Shown: piece after piece, positions 9,399 to 17,794 of the stretch
Layout: each line of letters starts with the position of its first letter
Numbering within the stretch: the first letter of the stretch is position 1
Source of the DNA: Xanthomonas rydalmerensis
GTDB lineage: Bacteria; Pseudomonadota; Gammaproteobacteria; Xanthomonadales; Xanthomonadaceae
Direction of reading: 5' to 3'
NCBI RefSeq assembly: GCF_033170385.1
Contig: NZ_CP126170.1
Coordinates: 4,977,848-5,041,847, forward strand
Length of the DNA stretch: 64,000 nucleotides
Notes under the pieces: model-generated
Database searches by the model: none
What the model was told of the DNA's origin: nothing
Seen by the model: the letters and a program-made list of their open reading frames with translations, nothing else
Translations under genes and position numbers: made by a program

Positions 9399-9949
9399 CA
9401 GCGTGCCTCCAGGGTCCGGTCGGACCTGCGCGTGGCGACGCGCAGGTCGGCAGACAGGCGCGGAGCGACGGACACGGTATGGGTGCCCCGCAGCGCACGG
9501 GACGAACGCGCCGCCGGCCATTGCGCACGCGGCGGCAAGCGGCGGTCCTGCGCCTGCGCTGGGGCCGTCATCGCAAGTCCGCACCGGACTGCAGACAACA
9601 CCCAACCGCAGCGGCGCGCGCCACCGTGACCGAGCACTCGGATGATCTCTGACGAATATCGCACTGGGTCCCCCGGCCAGCACCGCCTCAATCGAGGTGG
9701 GCGGACGTTAGCAGCAACTGCAAGCGGTTACATGATGCGTTGCAACATGTGCAATCCCCTGGCACATCGGGCGATCCGCCGACATGTCTGTCCCGGCAGT
9801 CCCAGGCCGGGTCATGAAATGTCCTGCCGCGACAGCCCCGCCCCCTGGATGCCTGCCGGGTCGCCTCCGCACTGCCGTACCGTCCGGCTTGCCGGAATCG
9901 CCCGCGCCCAGCAAGATGCGGGACGTTTTGGGGAACGAGCCCGTACCGT
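9399..9949. other. 551-base intergenic region between lacI-type gene and divergent lipoprotein gene
   Basis: It holds two adjacent hairpins just upstream of the LacI ribosome site (GGTCC/GGACC at 9412-9425 and an 11-base-pair stem at 9423-9448). It also holds a LacI-type operator at 9719-9732 and a GTTGCAAC palindrome nearby. No convincing gene is present; open frames on both strands here lack recognisable signal or domain features. Confidence 0.5.
9719..9732. promoter_or_regulatory. LacI/GalR-type operator
   Basis: TGCAAGCGGTTACA fits the symmetric pattern TGnAAnCGnTTnCA centred on CG that LacI/GalR regulators recognise. It is the only such site I see in the 3.5-10 kb region and lies 320 bases upstream of the LacI gene. 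It is plausibly the control site of the LacI/receptor/halogenase unit. The distance means the transcription start would be well upstream of the LacI start codon. Confidence 0.6.
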
Positions 9950-10888
9950 ATGTCGTCCTGCCCGACCCGGGTCATCTCCTCGCGCGCGCTGTGCATCCTG
10001 CTGCTGGCGATGCTCGCCCTGGCCGTGGGCGGATGCAAGCGCACGCCCGCCGAACTGCCAGGCGCCAGCGCCGAGCCTGCCGCGGCGGTGCGCACGCTGG
10101 CGCACGCGCTGCAGCGCAACGACCTGCTCGGTTACGCCCAGGCCGCGGTGCCGCCGGCCCAGTACCAGCGCCTGCAGCAGGCCTGGAGCGAGGACCGCAG
10201 CCGCTGGCCGCTGACCGAACTGCCGCTGGCCGAACGCCTGCCCGAGGTGCTCGACACGCTCGCCGCGCCGGACGCCGAGCGCCAGCTGCAACGCGCCTTC
10301 GACGCGCAGTTCGGCGGCCAGGCGGCGAGCCTGAAGCAGGCGGCGCACTCGCTGGGCCTGTTCGGCGTGCAGTTTCTGCGCAACCAGGGCCACTACACGC
10401 CCGAGCAGCGCGGCCACTACGTGCAGTTGGTGCAGGCGCTGAGCGCGTGGGCAGCGCGCGCGCCGCTGTCCGAGCGCAAGCGCGCCCAGGCGGCGATCGC
10501 CCGGCTGTGCGCCGCCGCGCGCCGCACCGGCGTGCGCAGCGATGCCGACCTGCGCCAGCTGGGCATGGACGAGAGCCTGCGCCGGCTGGGGCCGTTCCTG
10601 GCCGACCTCAAGGCGGTGCTGGCCGACTACGGCCTGGATCTGGACGCCAGCGCCGGTGCGCTGCGCACCGGCCTGGTGAACCAGCAGGGCGACCAGGCCG
10701 TGGTGCGCATCCAGTACCCGCTGGACGGCGAACAGATCGACACCACCGCGGTGCTGGTGCGCCGCGACGGGCACTGGTACCTGCGCGACACCCTCAGCGA
10801 GGCGGATGCAGTGCTGGCGGCCAGCGCCGGCACCGCCGACACGGCCACGGCACCCGCCGCCGACCCCGCCCCGCCGGCTAAGCGATAA
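9950..10888 (+). CDS. Putative lipoprotein of unknown function upstream of plsB
   Basis: 312 residues. The N-terminus has a signal sequence with lipobox AVGGC (Cys29), so the protein is probably lipidated. The body is helix-rich (ALQRNDLLGYAQAAVPPAQYQRLQQAW, LLAERLPEVLDTL), and the C-terminal half ends in a small beta region (VVRIQYPLDGEQIDTTAVLVRRDGHWYLRDTL) followed by an Ala/Pro tail. No family recognised with confidence. Its stop codon overlaps the plsB ATG (TAATG), so it is translationally coupled to plsB and may act at the membrane with phospholipid synthesis; this is inference from position. Confidence 0.7.
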   Translation: MSSCPTRVISSRALCILLLAMLALAVGGCKRTPAELPGASAEPAAAVRTLAHALQRNDLLGYAQAAVPPAQYQRLQQAWSEDRSRWPLTELPLAERLPEVLDTLAAPDAERQLQRAFDAQFGGQAASLKQAAHSLGLFGVQFLRNQGHYTPEQRGHYVQLVQALSAWAARAPLSERKRAQAAIARLCAAARRTGVRSDADLRQLGMDESLRRLGPFLADLKAVLADYGLDLDASAGALRTGLVNQQGDQAVVRIQYPLDGEQIDTTAVLVRRDGHWYLRDTLSEADAVLAASAGTADTATAPAADPAPPAKR

Positions 10889-13554
10889 TGGCCCCGATGC
10901 CAGAACAAAACCCCCTTCCGTTCCCCGACGACGCCGCGGCTGCACGCGCGGCCGACGCGGCACGTGCGCCCGCCGACGCCTCCCCGGCCGACCCCGGCGC
11001 GTCCCCCGCTTCGACTGCCGCTGCCCTGCCGGTGGCGGCGACCGCCCCACGCCAGGCCAAGGGGCCGCTGTGGGCGCGCCTGCTCGGCCGCCTGGCCGAC
11101 CCCTGGCTGGGGCTGAAGATCGAACCGGCCGAGCCCGGCCAGTACAACGACGGCCGCCCGGTGGTGTACGTGCTGGAGGACTACGGCCTGTCCAACGCGC
11201 TGATCCTGGACAAGGCCTGCCGCGAATCCGGTCTGCCCTCGCCGCTGGTGCCGCTGCCCGGCGATCCGCTGGGGCGCAAGCGCGCCTACCTGGCGCTGTC
11301 CCGGCGCAGCAGCAACCACGCGCTGCTGCCGGAGCAGCGCGGCGCCAAGACCCACTCCGATTCGCTGGCCAAGCTGCTGCAGGCACACCGCCTGCGCCCG
11401 GACCTGGACATCCACCTGGTGCCGGTGTCGATCTTCGTCGGCCGCGCCCCGGACAAGCAGAGCGGCTGGTTCGCCGTGCTGTTCTCGGAAAACTGGGCGC
11501 TGGTGGGCAGCTTCCGGCGCCTGCTCGGCGTGCTGCTCAACGGCCGCAGCACCATCGTGCGCTTCGCCCCGCCGGTATCGATGCGGCAGACGGTGGAGGA
11601 AGGGCTGCCGCCCGAGCGCACCGTGCGCAAGCTGCAGCGCGTGTTGCGCACGCACTTCCGGCGCATCCGCGAGGCGGTGATCGGCCCGGACCTGTCGACC
11701 CGGCGCCTGCTGGTGGACCAGGTGCTGGCCGCCGAGCCGGTGCGCGAGGCGATCGCCTCGCAGGCCAAGCGCGACAACAGCAAGCCGGTGGACGCCTGGC
11801 GCAAGGCGCATGCCTATGCCTGGGAGATCGCCGCCGACTATTCCAGCCCGGTGGTGCGCTCGGCCAGCTTCCTGCTGACCCACGTGTGGAACCGCATCTA
11901 CGCCGGCGTGCTGGTCCACCACCTGGACAAGCTCAAGGACGCCGCACCCGGGCACGAAGTGATCTACGTGCCCAGCCACCGCAGCCACATGGACTACCTG
12001 CTGCTGTCCTACCTGCTGTACGAACGCGGCATCGTGCCGCCGCACATCGTGGCCGGCATCAACCTCAACCTGCCGGTGGTCGGCACGCTGCTGCGCAAGG
12101 GCGGCGCGTTCTTCATCCGCCGCTCGATCAAGGGCAACGCGCTGTACTCGGCGGTGCTCAGCGAGTACGTGGCGCAGCTGGTGGCCGGCGGCTATTCGAT
12201 CGAATACTTCGTCGAGGGCGGACGCTCGCGCACTGGCCGGCTGCTGCAGCCCAAGGGCGGCATGATCGCGATGACCCTGCGCGCGTTCCTGCGCCAGCCG
12301 CGCAAGCCGGTGCTGTTCCAGCCGATCTACGTCGGCTACGAGAAGCTGATGGAGGGCAACAGCTACCTCGACGAACTCAGCGGCCGGCCCAAGGAGAAGG
12401 AATCGATCTGGGCGCTGCTGTGGGGCATCCCCAAGGTGCTCAAGCAGAACTACGGCCAAGTGGTGGTGAACTTCGGCGAGCCGATCGCGCTGAGCCAGAT
12501 GCTGGCGCAGCGCGCGCCGGAATGGGACGGCCACCCGCTGGGCGAGGACGAGAAGCCGGCCTGGTTGAACGGCACCGTCGATGCGCTGGCGCAGCAGATC
12601 CAGGTCCACATCAACGCCGCCGCCGACGTCAATCCGGTCAACCTGCTGGCGCTGGCGCTGCTGTCCACGCCCAAGCACGCCATGGGCGAGGCCGACCTGA
12701 TCGCGCAGATCGAACTGTGCAAGAAGCTGCTGGCGGAACTGCCGTATTCGGACCGGGTCACGGTGACCCCGCACTCGCCCGAGCGCATCATCGCCCACGC
12801 CGAAGAGATCAACGTGCTCACCCGCACGCCGCATCCGCTCGGCGATGTGCTCAGCGTCAACGGCGACAACGCAGTGTTGCTGAGCTATTTCCGCAACAAC
12901 GTGCTGCACCTGTTCACCGCCTCCTCGTGGGTGGCGTGCTGCTTCCAGAACAACCGCCGCATGAGCCGCGCCGGCCTGCTGCGGCTGGGCCGCACCGTGT
13001 ACCCGTTCCTGCAGTCGGAACTGTTCCTGCCGTGGAGCGAGGACCAGTTCGCCGAGCGCATCGAACGCACCATCGAGGTGTTCGTGCGCGAAGGCCTGCT
13101 GCTGCAGCTCAACGAGGACGACGGCAGCGTGCTGGCGCGCAACACCGGCCAGACCGACGAGGTGTTCCGTCTGCGCGCCATCGGCCACTCGCTGCAACAG
13201 GCGTTCGAGCGCTATTACATCGCCATCTCGGTGCTGGTGAAGAACGGCCCGGGCAAGCTCGGCGCCGGCGAACTGGAGAGCCTGTGCCAGCAGGCCGCGC
13301 AACGCCTGAGCCTGCTGTACGCACCGGCCGCGCCGGAGTTCTTCGACAAGACCCTGTTCCGCGGCTTCATCCAGAAGCTGCGCGAACTGAAGCTGGTGTG
13401 GCCGGACGAGAACAGCAAGCTGGTGTTCGACGAGCGGCTGGACGCGTGGGCCAAGGATGCCAAGTTCATTCTTGGCCGCGAGCTGCGCCACACCATCGAG
13501 CGGGTCAGCCCGGAAGCGGCCAAGGTGGAGGAGCCGCCGGTGCCGCAGGACTGA
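10888..13554 (+). CDS. plsB: Glycerol-3-phosphate 1-O-acyltransferase
   Basis: Inner-membrane enzyme that adds the first acyl chain to glycerol-3-phosphate in phospholipid synthesis. 888 residues, slightly longer than E. coli PlsB because of an Ala/Asp/Pro-rich N-terminal extension. Acyltransferase motif I HRSHMD gives the HX4D pair His364/Asp369. It is followed by the GAFFIRR-type motif, FVEGGRSRTGR (motif III) and VLFQPIYVGYEKLMEG (motif IV). The start codon overlaps the upstream lipoprotein stop by one base. A complete, ordinary member of the family. Confidence 0.97.
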   Translation: MAPMPEQNPLPFPDDAAAARAADAARAPADASPADPGASPASTAAALPVAATAPRQAKGPLWARLLGRLADPWLGLKIEPAEPGQYNDGRPVVYVLEDYGLSNALILDKACRESGLPSPLVPLPGDPLGRKRAYLALSRRSSNHALLPEQRGAKTHSDSLAKLLQAHRLRPDLDIHLVPVSIFVGRAPDKQSGWFAVLFSENWALVGSFRRLLGVLLNGRSTIVRFAPPVSMRQTVEEGLPPERTVRKLQRVLRTHFRRIREAVIGPDLSTRRLLVDQVLAAEPVREAIASQAKRDNSKPVDAWRKAHAYAWEIAADYSSPVVRSASFLLTHVWNRIYAGVLVHHLDKLKDAAPGHEVIYVPSHRSHMDYLLLSYLLYERGIVPPHIVAGINLNLPVVGTLLRKGGAFFIRRSIKGNALYSAVLSEYVAQLVAGGYSIEYFVEGGRSRTGRLLQPKGGMIAMTLRAFLRQPRKPVLFQPIYVGYEKLMEGNSYLDELSGRPKEKESIWALLWGIPKVLKQNYGQVVVNFGEPIALSQMLAQRAPEWDGHPLGEDEKPAWLNGTVDALAQQIQVHINAAADVNPVNLLALALLSTPKHAMGEADLIAQIELCKKLLAELPYSDRVTVTPHSPERIIAHAEEINVLTRTPHPLGDVLSVNGDNAVLLSYFRNNVLHLFTASSWVACCFQNNRRMSRAGLLRLGRTVYPFLQSELFLPWSEDQFAERIERTIEVFVREGLLLQLNEDDGSVLARNTGQTDEVFRLRAIGHSLQQAFERYYIAISVLVKNGPGKLGAGELESLCQQAAQRLSLLYAPAAPEFFDKTLFRGFIQKLRELKLVWPDENSKLVFDERLDAWAKDAKFILGRELRHTIERVSPEAAKVEEPPVPQD

Positions 13555-13599
13555 GGCGGCGGTTGCCGCACGTCCAGTCGTGACGCGGTGGGATCCGGG

Positions 13600-13701
13600 C
13601 GCGTGGCGACGCGTCAAACACGAGGGCGCCCGTCTATCACTGCGGCGCGGCGCGTGGCGACGCGTCAAACACGAGGGCGCCCGTCTATCACTGCGGCGCG
13701 G
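13600..13701. repeat. 51-base tandem duplication
   Basis: Two perfect 51-base copies (13600-13650 and 13651-13701), each beginning CGCGTGGCGACGCG and ending GCGGCGCGG. They lie between plsB and the YggN-like gene. The unit length is a multiple of three, but the reading frame across it has no other sign of coding. Only two copies without a spacer, so it is not a CRISPR array. Confidence 0.9.
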
Positions 13702-13779
13702 CACAGTGACTTCCGACACGCGACCGCGGGCCGGTGCCGCCGCGAGCATGCTCCAGACTCCCTGCTGCGGATTCCGGCA

Positions 13780-14646
13780 ATGCGCACAGCTCCCCTCTTC
13801 GTCCTGTTGCTGCTTGCCGTCTCCAGCGGACCCGCGTGGGCCGATCAGGGCGAACCCGATGGCAAGCACGACCATCGGCCGCAGGTGTCCTCACGCCAGT
13901 GCGGCCTGAGCACGCCGTTCAACGTGCTGGCCGACAGCGGCGGCATCTGGCTGACCCGCGACGGCGGCGAGGGGCCGCGCGAGGTCTTCTTCCACGCCGG
14001 CGAACTGAGCGTGGATCATCGGGTGCAGCAGATCGGCCAGGCCGATGCGCAACGGCTGCTGGAGATGGAGCGCGAGACCCGCGCGCTGATGCCGGAAGTG
14101 GCCGATCTCTCGCACGAAACGGTAGACCTCAGCTACGACGTGCTCGGCGTCATCGTCGACGTGCTGACCGGCAGCGCCGGCAACGCGCGCAAGATCGAGC
14201 GGTTACGCAAGCAGGCCAATGCGTACGTCGACGGAACGCTTGGCATGGGGCGTTGGGACCAGACCGCATTCGACAGCAATTTCGAACGCTATGTTCAGAC
14301 CCAGGCCGAGAGTTTCTCCGGCAGCATCGCCCGCCACATGATGTGGCAGATCGTCACCGGTCGCGCCGAGGCCATCGACAAGCGCGCCGACGGCATGGAC
14401 GCCACCGTCGACGCCCGCCTCGATGCGCGCAGCAAGCGCGTCGAAGCCAAGGCTGCGGCGCTGTGCACGCGGGTCGCGCACCTGGATCAGTTGCAGCAGG
14501 CGCTGGAGTACCGCTATCACGGCCAGCCGCTGCGCCTGCTCGTGGCGACTCAGGACGGCGTGACCGGGCCCGGCACCACCAGCGTCACCAGCATCGATGC
14601 GCCGCGCGGCAACGCGGTCGCGGTGCCGCCGGTCCCACAGAAGTGA
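13780..14646 (+). CDS. YggN-like periplasmic protein (DUF2884)
   Basis: 288-residue exported protein with signal peptide MRTAPLFVLLLLAVSSGPAWA. The mature part matches the YggN/DUF2884 pattern: an early Cys (QCGLSTPFNVLADSGGIWL), then GPREVFFHAGELSVD, then a long helical region, with a second Cys late in the protein (ALCTRVAHLDQLQQAL). Function of the family is not established. The ATG at 13780 was chosen for the signal peptide; the frame stays open through the 51-base tandem repeat upstream. Confidence 0.75.
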   Translation: MRTAPLFVLLLLAVSSGPAWADQGEPDGKHDHRPQVSSRQCGLSTPFNVLADSGGIWLTRDGGEGPREVFFHAGELSVDHRVQQIGQADAQRLLEMERETRALMPEVADLSHETVDLSYDVLGVIVDVLTGSAGNARKIERLRKQANAYVDGTLGMGRWDQTAFDSNFERYVQTQAESFSGSIARHMMWQIVTGRAEAIDKRADGMDATVDARLDARSKRVEAKAAALCTRVAHLDQLQQALEYRYHGQPLRLLVATQDGVTGPGTTSVTSIDAPRGNAVAVPPVPQK

Positions 14647-14733
14647 GTCCGGCGCTGCAGCGCGTGTCGCGATCCGCGGTGGACTCCTGAAACGACGTGC
14701 CAAACACCCTGGTCCCTGCTACCGAGGCGCGGC

Positions 14734-15311
14734 TCAGGCCTCGAACAGATCCCCAGTGCGCGGCCCGGGATCGGCCGCATCGGGCGGGTACGTCAGTTGC
14801 CCCTGCGCACCGACGCGTGCGGCCGGGTTGGGGACCGCCGGCTCCTGGCGGCCGACATCGATCAGATGCACGACCGGGTGGCCATGGTGCAGCAGGTGGT
14901 CGCAGATGATCTGGCGGTGGCACTGGCGCCAGTAGGCCTCGGCGCACATGACCGCGCAGGCGCCGTCCCCGCCGAACGCCTGCAGTTCGGTCAGCGCCTC
15001 GGCGAATTCGCTCCCAGCGCGTAGTCGGCGTAGTTGTGGAAGCTGACGCTGCGCCAGTAGCCGTTGCGTTGCGGATCGACACCCGGCTGCTTGCCGCGGC
15101 GCCCACCCAGGGCGCGGAAATGCCGGTAGGCGATGCCCGCGGCAGCCAGCGCCGGCGCCAGCGCGCTGCCGTCGAACTGCGGGAACCGCCGCGAATACGG
15201 AAACGCACGCACGTCGGCCAGGCGGGTGACGCCGGCGCCCTGCAGGATCTGCAGGAAGGTCTCCAGGCTGCGCGTGGAATGGCCGACGCTGAAGAAGGTC
15301 GCCGCGCTCAC
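14734..15311 (-). pseudogene. DUF488 family protein, single-base frameshift
   Basis: The N-terminal half reads ATFFSVGHSTRSLETFLQILQ...FHNYADYALG from a GTG at 15311. The C-terminal half, SEFAEALTEL...VMCAEAYWRQCHRQIICDHLLHHG, continues in another frame to a stop at 14734-14736. The two frames join at a GGG run near 15014-15018, where one base appears to be missing; in the first frame translation stops at about 14991. Both halves carry the conserved DUF488 motifs (VGHST, CAE...CHR), so the ancestral gene was intact. It could be a recent null allele or a sequencing error. The GTG overlaps the stop of the upstream DUF465 gene (GTGA). Confidence 0.8.
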
Positions 15312-15511
15312 GCCGGTTCGTCGGGGATCAGCAGATGCTCCAGGCGCAGGATGCAGTCCTTCAGTTGCAGCTTGCGCTTCTTCAGCCGCTTGGCCTCCAG
15401 CTCGTCGTCCAGATTGGCCGGGATGCGCTGCAGCTGTTCGTCGAGCGCACGGTGCTCGCGACGCAGGGCGTCGATGCGCAGGGAGATCTCGGCGGGCGTC
15501 AGGGTGTCCAC
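15308..15511 (-). CDS. DUF465 / YdcH-like small coiled-coil protein
   Basis: 67 residues, highly charged and helical (ISLRIDALRREHRALDEQLQRI, EAKRLKKRKLQLKDCILRLE), matching the short YdcH/DUF465 family in length and in the conserved LKKRKLxLKDxI motif. Role unknown. The GTG at 15511 is supported by a TATGCT -10-like box at 15520-15525, which leaves almost no leader. The stop overlaps the start of the frameshifted DUF488 gene. Confidence 0.75.
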   Translation of the reverse strand: MDTLTPAEISLRIDALRREHRALDEQLQRIPANLDDELEAKRLKKRKLQLKDCILRLEHLLIPDEPA

Positions 15512-15675
15512 GAGGTTCGAGCATACACAGGCCACCGGTCCGTCGTCACCGTGCAGCGCGCCGCTATCCCGGGCGCGGGCCAGCCTGCACAATGCGCACG
15601 GGCGCCGCGGCGGAGGCGGCACCCTCCCACCCTCGTGCCACCCGCGGCAGGATCGCCGCGCCGAAAGGAGTCAGC

Positions 15676-16254
15676 ATGCGTTCGTTCCGTTCCCCGTTCG
15701 TTCTCGCCCTCGCCCTGGCGGCAGCCCTGCCGCAACTGGCCGCGGCGGCCGATCCCAAGTTCTCCGGCTTCCTGTGCTGCAACATGCGCAGCGACGGCAG
15801 CTGGATCAGCGACAGCAACTACGCCGAAGACGGCAAGCGGGTGATCCCGGCCGGCACCCCGGTGCAGGTGACCGGCTATGGCCGCTACCGCGTCAATGTG
15901 CTGATCGACGGCAAGAAGCAGTCCATCGGCAACGACTACAGCCGCGACCTGGGCAACGAGGCCTTCGCCCAGCGCTACGTGGTCGCGCAGGATCCCAAGC
16001 TGAAGCTGGCGGCCTACCCGCCGAAGATCCGCGAGGCGATCGCCGCCAACCGCGTGACCAAGGGCATGACCCGCGAGCAGGTGCTGATGGCGCTGGGCTA
16101 TCCGATCAGCAGCGAGAACCCGAGCCTGGACGCGCCGCTGTGGCGCTACTGGCTCGACAGCTTCAACGAGTTCCAGGTGTCCTTCGACGGTGCCGGCAAG
16201 GTCGACAAGGTCACCGCCGATCCGAAGACCCAGAACCTGGTCTGGCAGCCGTAA
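15676..16254 (+). CDS. Exported protein with C-terminal SmpA/BamE-like region
   Basis: 192 residues with a signal peptide (MRSFRSPFVLALALAAALPQLAAA) and a strong AAAGGAG ribosome site before the ATG. The mature N-terminus contains a CC pair (GFLCCNMRSDGSWI). The C-terminal 70 residues (RVTKGMTREQVLMALGYPISSENPSLDAPLWRYW...FDGAGKVDKV) follow the SmpA/OmlA/BamE fold pattern, but there is no lipobox, so it is unlikely to be BamE itself. Function unknown; periplasmic location inferred. Confidence 0.7.
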   Translation: MRSFRSPFVLALALAAALPQLAAAADPKFSGFLCCNMRSDGSWISDSNYAEDGKRVIPAGTPVQVTGYGRYRVNVLIDGKKQSIGNDYSRDLGNEAFAQRYVVAQDPKLKLAAYPPKIREAIAANRVTKGMTREQVLMALGYPISSENPSLDAPLWRYWLDSFNEFQVSFDGAGKVDKVTADPKTQNLVWQP

Positions 16255-16318
16255 TCCCGGCGCGTCACTGCGCGCCATAGCGCCGCGCGCCCGATCCGGC
16301 GGAGGCGGCGCGAACCGC

Positions 16319-16352
16319 GCGCCATGGCCGCGGCCTGCCGCGACCATGGCGC
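16319..16352. terminator. Inverted repeat between convergent genes
   Basis: Nine-base perfect arms GCGCCATGG (16319-16327) and CCATGGCGC (16344-16352) with further pairing inside. It lies between two convergent genes and probably ends both transcripts, although there is no T-tract. Confidence 0.4.
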
Positions 16353-16390
16353 ACCGGGAATGCGGCGCGGCGCGCCGCCGCCCGCTGCAA

Positions 16391-17782
16391 TCAGCGACTC
16401 AACACCTGCGGCGGATCGGTCCGCGTCGGGCCTTGTTGCGACGCCTGCAGCGCCTGTTCCTGCCCCTGCACCTGGCGCTGCGCCTGCCCCTGCTGCGCCC
16501 CCAGTTGCTGCAGCTGCTGGTAGGTCTCCTGCGCCGGCCGCGCGATCGCCTCGCTGGTCGGCATGTGCGCGCGATTGGCATAGGGATCCGGCGAGACATC
16601 GCCGCCGCTGCGGTACACGAACGCCAGTTCGCCGCCCTGGTGGGAGGCAGTGGGCCGGTTGAAGCCCACCGACAGCTGATCGCGCTCGCTGAAGCCGCTC
16701 TGCCTGGCCAGCAGGGTCAGGCTGGCGGTCATGCGCTCGCTGTTGTCGTCCCAGCCCTTGCCGATCGCCTGTTCGGCCTGGGCCACGCCGCTGCGGACCC
16801 GGTCATGCAGGGCGCGGTCGGCGGCGCCCGGAGCGCCGGCCGGCTCGCCGGCGCGCGGCGCGGGTGGTTGCGCCTGCGGCTCGGGCTGCTGTGCCGGCGC
16901 TGGCGCCGGTGCGGGACCGTCGCGGAATCCCGCCGGCAACAGGTCGCGCGGCACCTGCGCGGCATCGATGCCGACCGCCTTCAGGTCGGCATGCACCGCC
17001 GGCGGCGTGCGCTCGGGGTGCTGCGCCTGCGCCCGGTCCTCGGCGTTGGCGATCTGCGCCAGCGCGCGCTCGCCATAGTTCTGCGGATAACCGCGCGCGT
17101 CGTAGAACAGCCTGCCCATCGCCTCCACGTTGCGGGGGTTGTCGGCGTCGATCTTCAGATCCTTGCCGAAGCTCAGCCCGTCCCTGGCGGTGTAGGTGGC
17201 CTTGCTGCCCACGCCCTGCTTGTCGATGTAGCTCGCCATCTCGCTGCTGGCGTTGTACAGGTCCTTGAGCGTGGCCTTGGGGTTGTTGCGGGTGACGTAG
17301 TCGGCCAGGGTGTTGACCCCGGCGATCTCGTCCTTGGCCTCGCGGGTGCGCTGTTCCTGCCCGTAGGCCTGAAGCGTGGCGGTGTAGTCGTGCGGCGAGG
17401 GCGAGGCGGCGATGCCGTCGACCTTGGCGGCGAACGCGGCGTCGCTGCGGTCGATGGCGGCCTTGTTGATCGCATGGCCGATCTCGTGGCCCAGCACGAT
17501 GCGGGCGGTGTTGGCCGAATCGTCGCGCGGTGCGTTCATCTTGGCCGTGGCCAGCACGTCCATCGGCAGCTCGATCTGCCCCGTGCGCGGGCTGTACGAG
17601 CCGGTGCCCGCCTCGGGGCTGGGCGCGAAGCCGGACAGCTGCTGTTGCCCGATCGCCTGTTCCACGCGCGAGCGCAGCTCCGGCGTGTTGTCCAGCATCT
17701 GCCGCAGCGCCTGGCCTTCCCTCGGATGCGCCTGCGCGAAGGTGTCGACCATGCCCTTCAGGCGTTCGTCGTCATGTGCCAT
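16391..17782 (-). CDS. Putative Xanthomonas type IV secretion effector: zincin-type metallopeptidase with XVIPCD C-terminus
   Basis: 463 residues with no signal peptide. N-terminal domain has a zinc-peptidase motif LGHEIGHAIN (His99, Glu100, His103) with a candidate third ligand Glu152 in KDEIAGVNTLADY. A Pro/Ala/Gln linker spans about 286-320. The C-terminus (about 321-425: ADRALHDRVRSGV, ERMTASLTLLAR, ELAFVYRSGG, DPYANRAHMPTSEAIARP) matches the XVIPCD module that VirD4 of the xanthomonad bacteria-killing T4SS recognises, followed by the typical Gln-rich tail. It starts 12 bases after the stop of a lipoprotein gene, as effector genes follow their immunity genes in this system. Likely delivered into rival bacteria; the target (envelope peptide or protein) is unknown. 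The peptidase family cannot be named without a search. Confidence 0.82.
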   Translation of the reverse strand: MAHDDERLKGMVDTFAQAHPREGQALRQMLDNTPELRSRVEQAIGQQQLSGFAPSPEAGTGSYSPRTGQIELPMDVLATAKMNAPRDDSANTARIVLGHEIGHAINKAAIDRSDAAFAAKVDGIAASPSPHDYTATLQAYGQEQRTREAKDEIAGVNTLADYVTRNNPKATLKDLYNASSEMASYIDKQGVGSKATYTARDGLSFGKDLKIDADNPRNVEAMGRLFYDARGYPQNYGERALAQIANAEDRAQAQHPERTPPAVHADLKAVGIDAAQVPRDLLPAGFRDGPAPAPAPAQQPEPQAQPPAPRAGEPAGAPGAADRALHDRVRSGVAQAEQAIGKGWDDNSERMTASLTLLARQSGFSERDQLSVGFNRPTASHQGGELAFVYRSGGDVSPDPYANRAHMPTSEAIARPAQETYQQLQQLGAQQGQAQRQVQGQEQALQASQQGPTRTDPPQVLSR

Positions 17783-17794
17783 CTCCGCTCTCCC

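Noticed and set aside
9395..9691. Possible small exported protein upstream of the LacI gene (minus strand)
   Set aside because: The open frame has a weakly hydrophobic stretch (VLSAVRCGLAMTAPAQA) but no ribosome site and overlaps strong hairpins and the LacI start; not enough support.
13600..13701. CRISPR-like array
   Set aside because: Only two contiguous copies and no spacers; a simple tandem duplication.
10627..13875. Open frame of 1082 codons opposite plsB
   Set aside because: Antisense shadow of the plsB/lipoprotein genes; it runs through the tandem repeat and has no domain.
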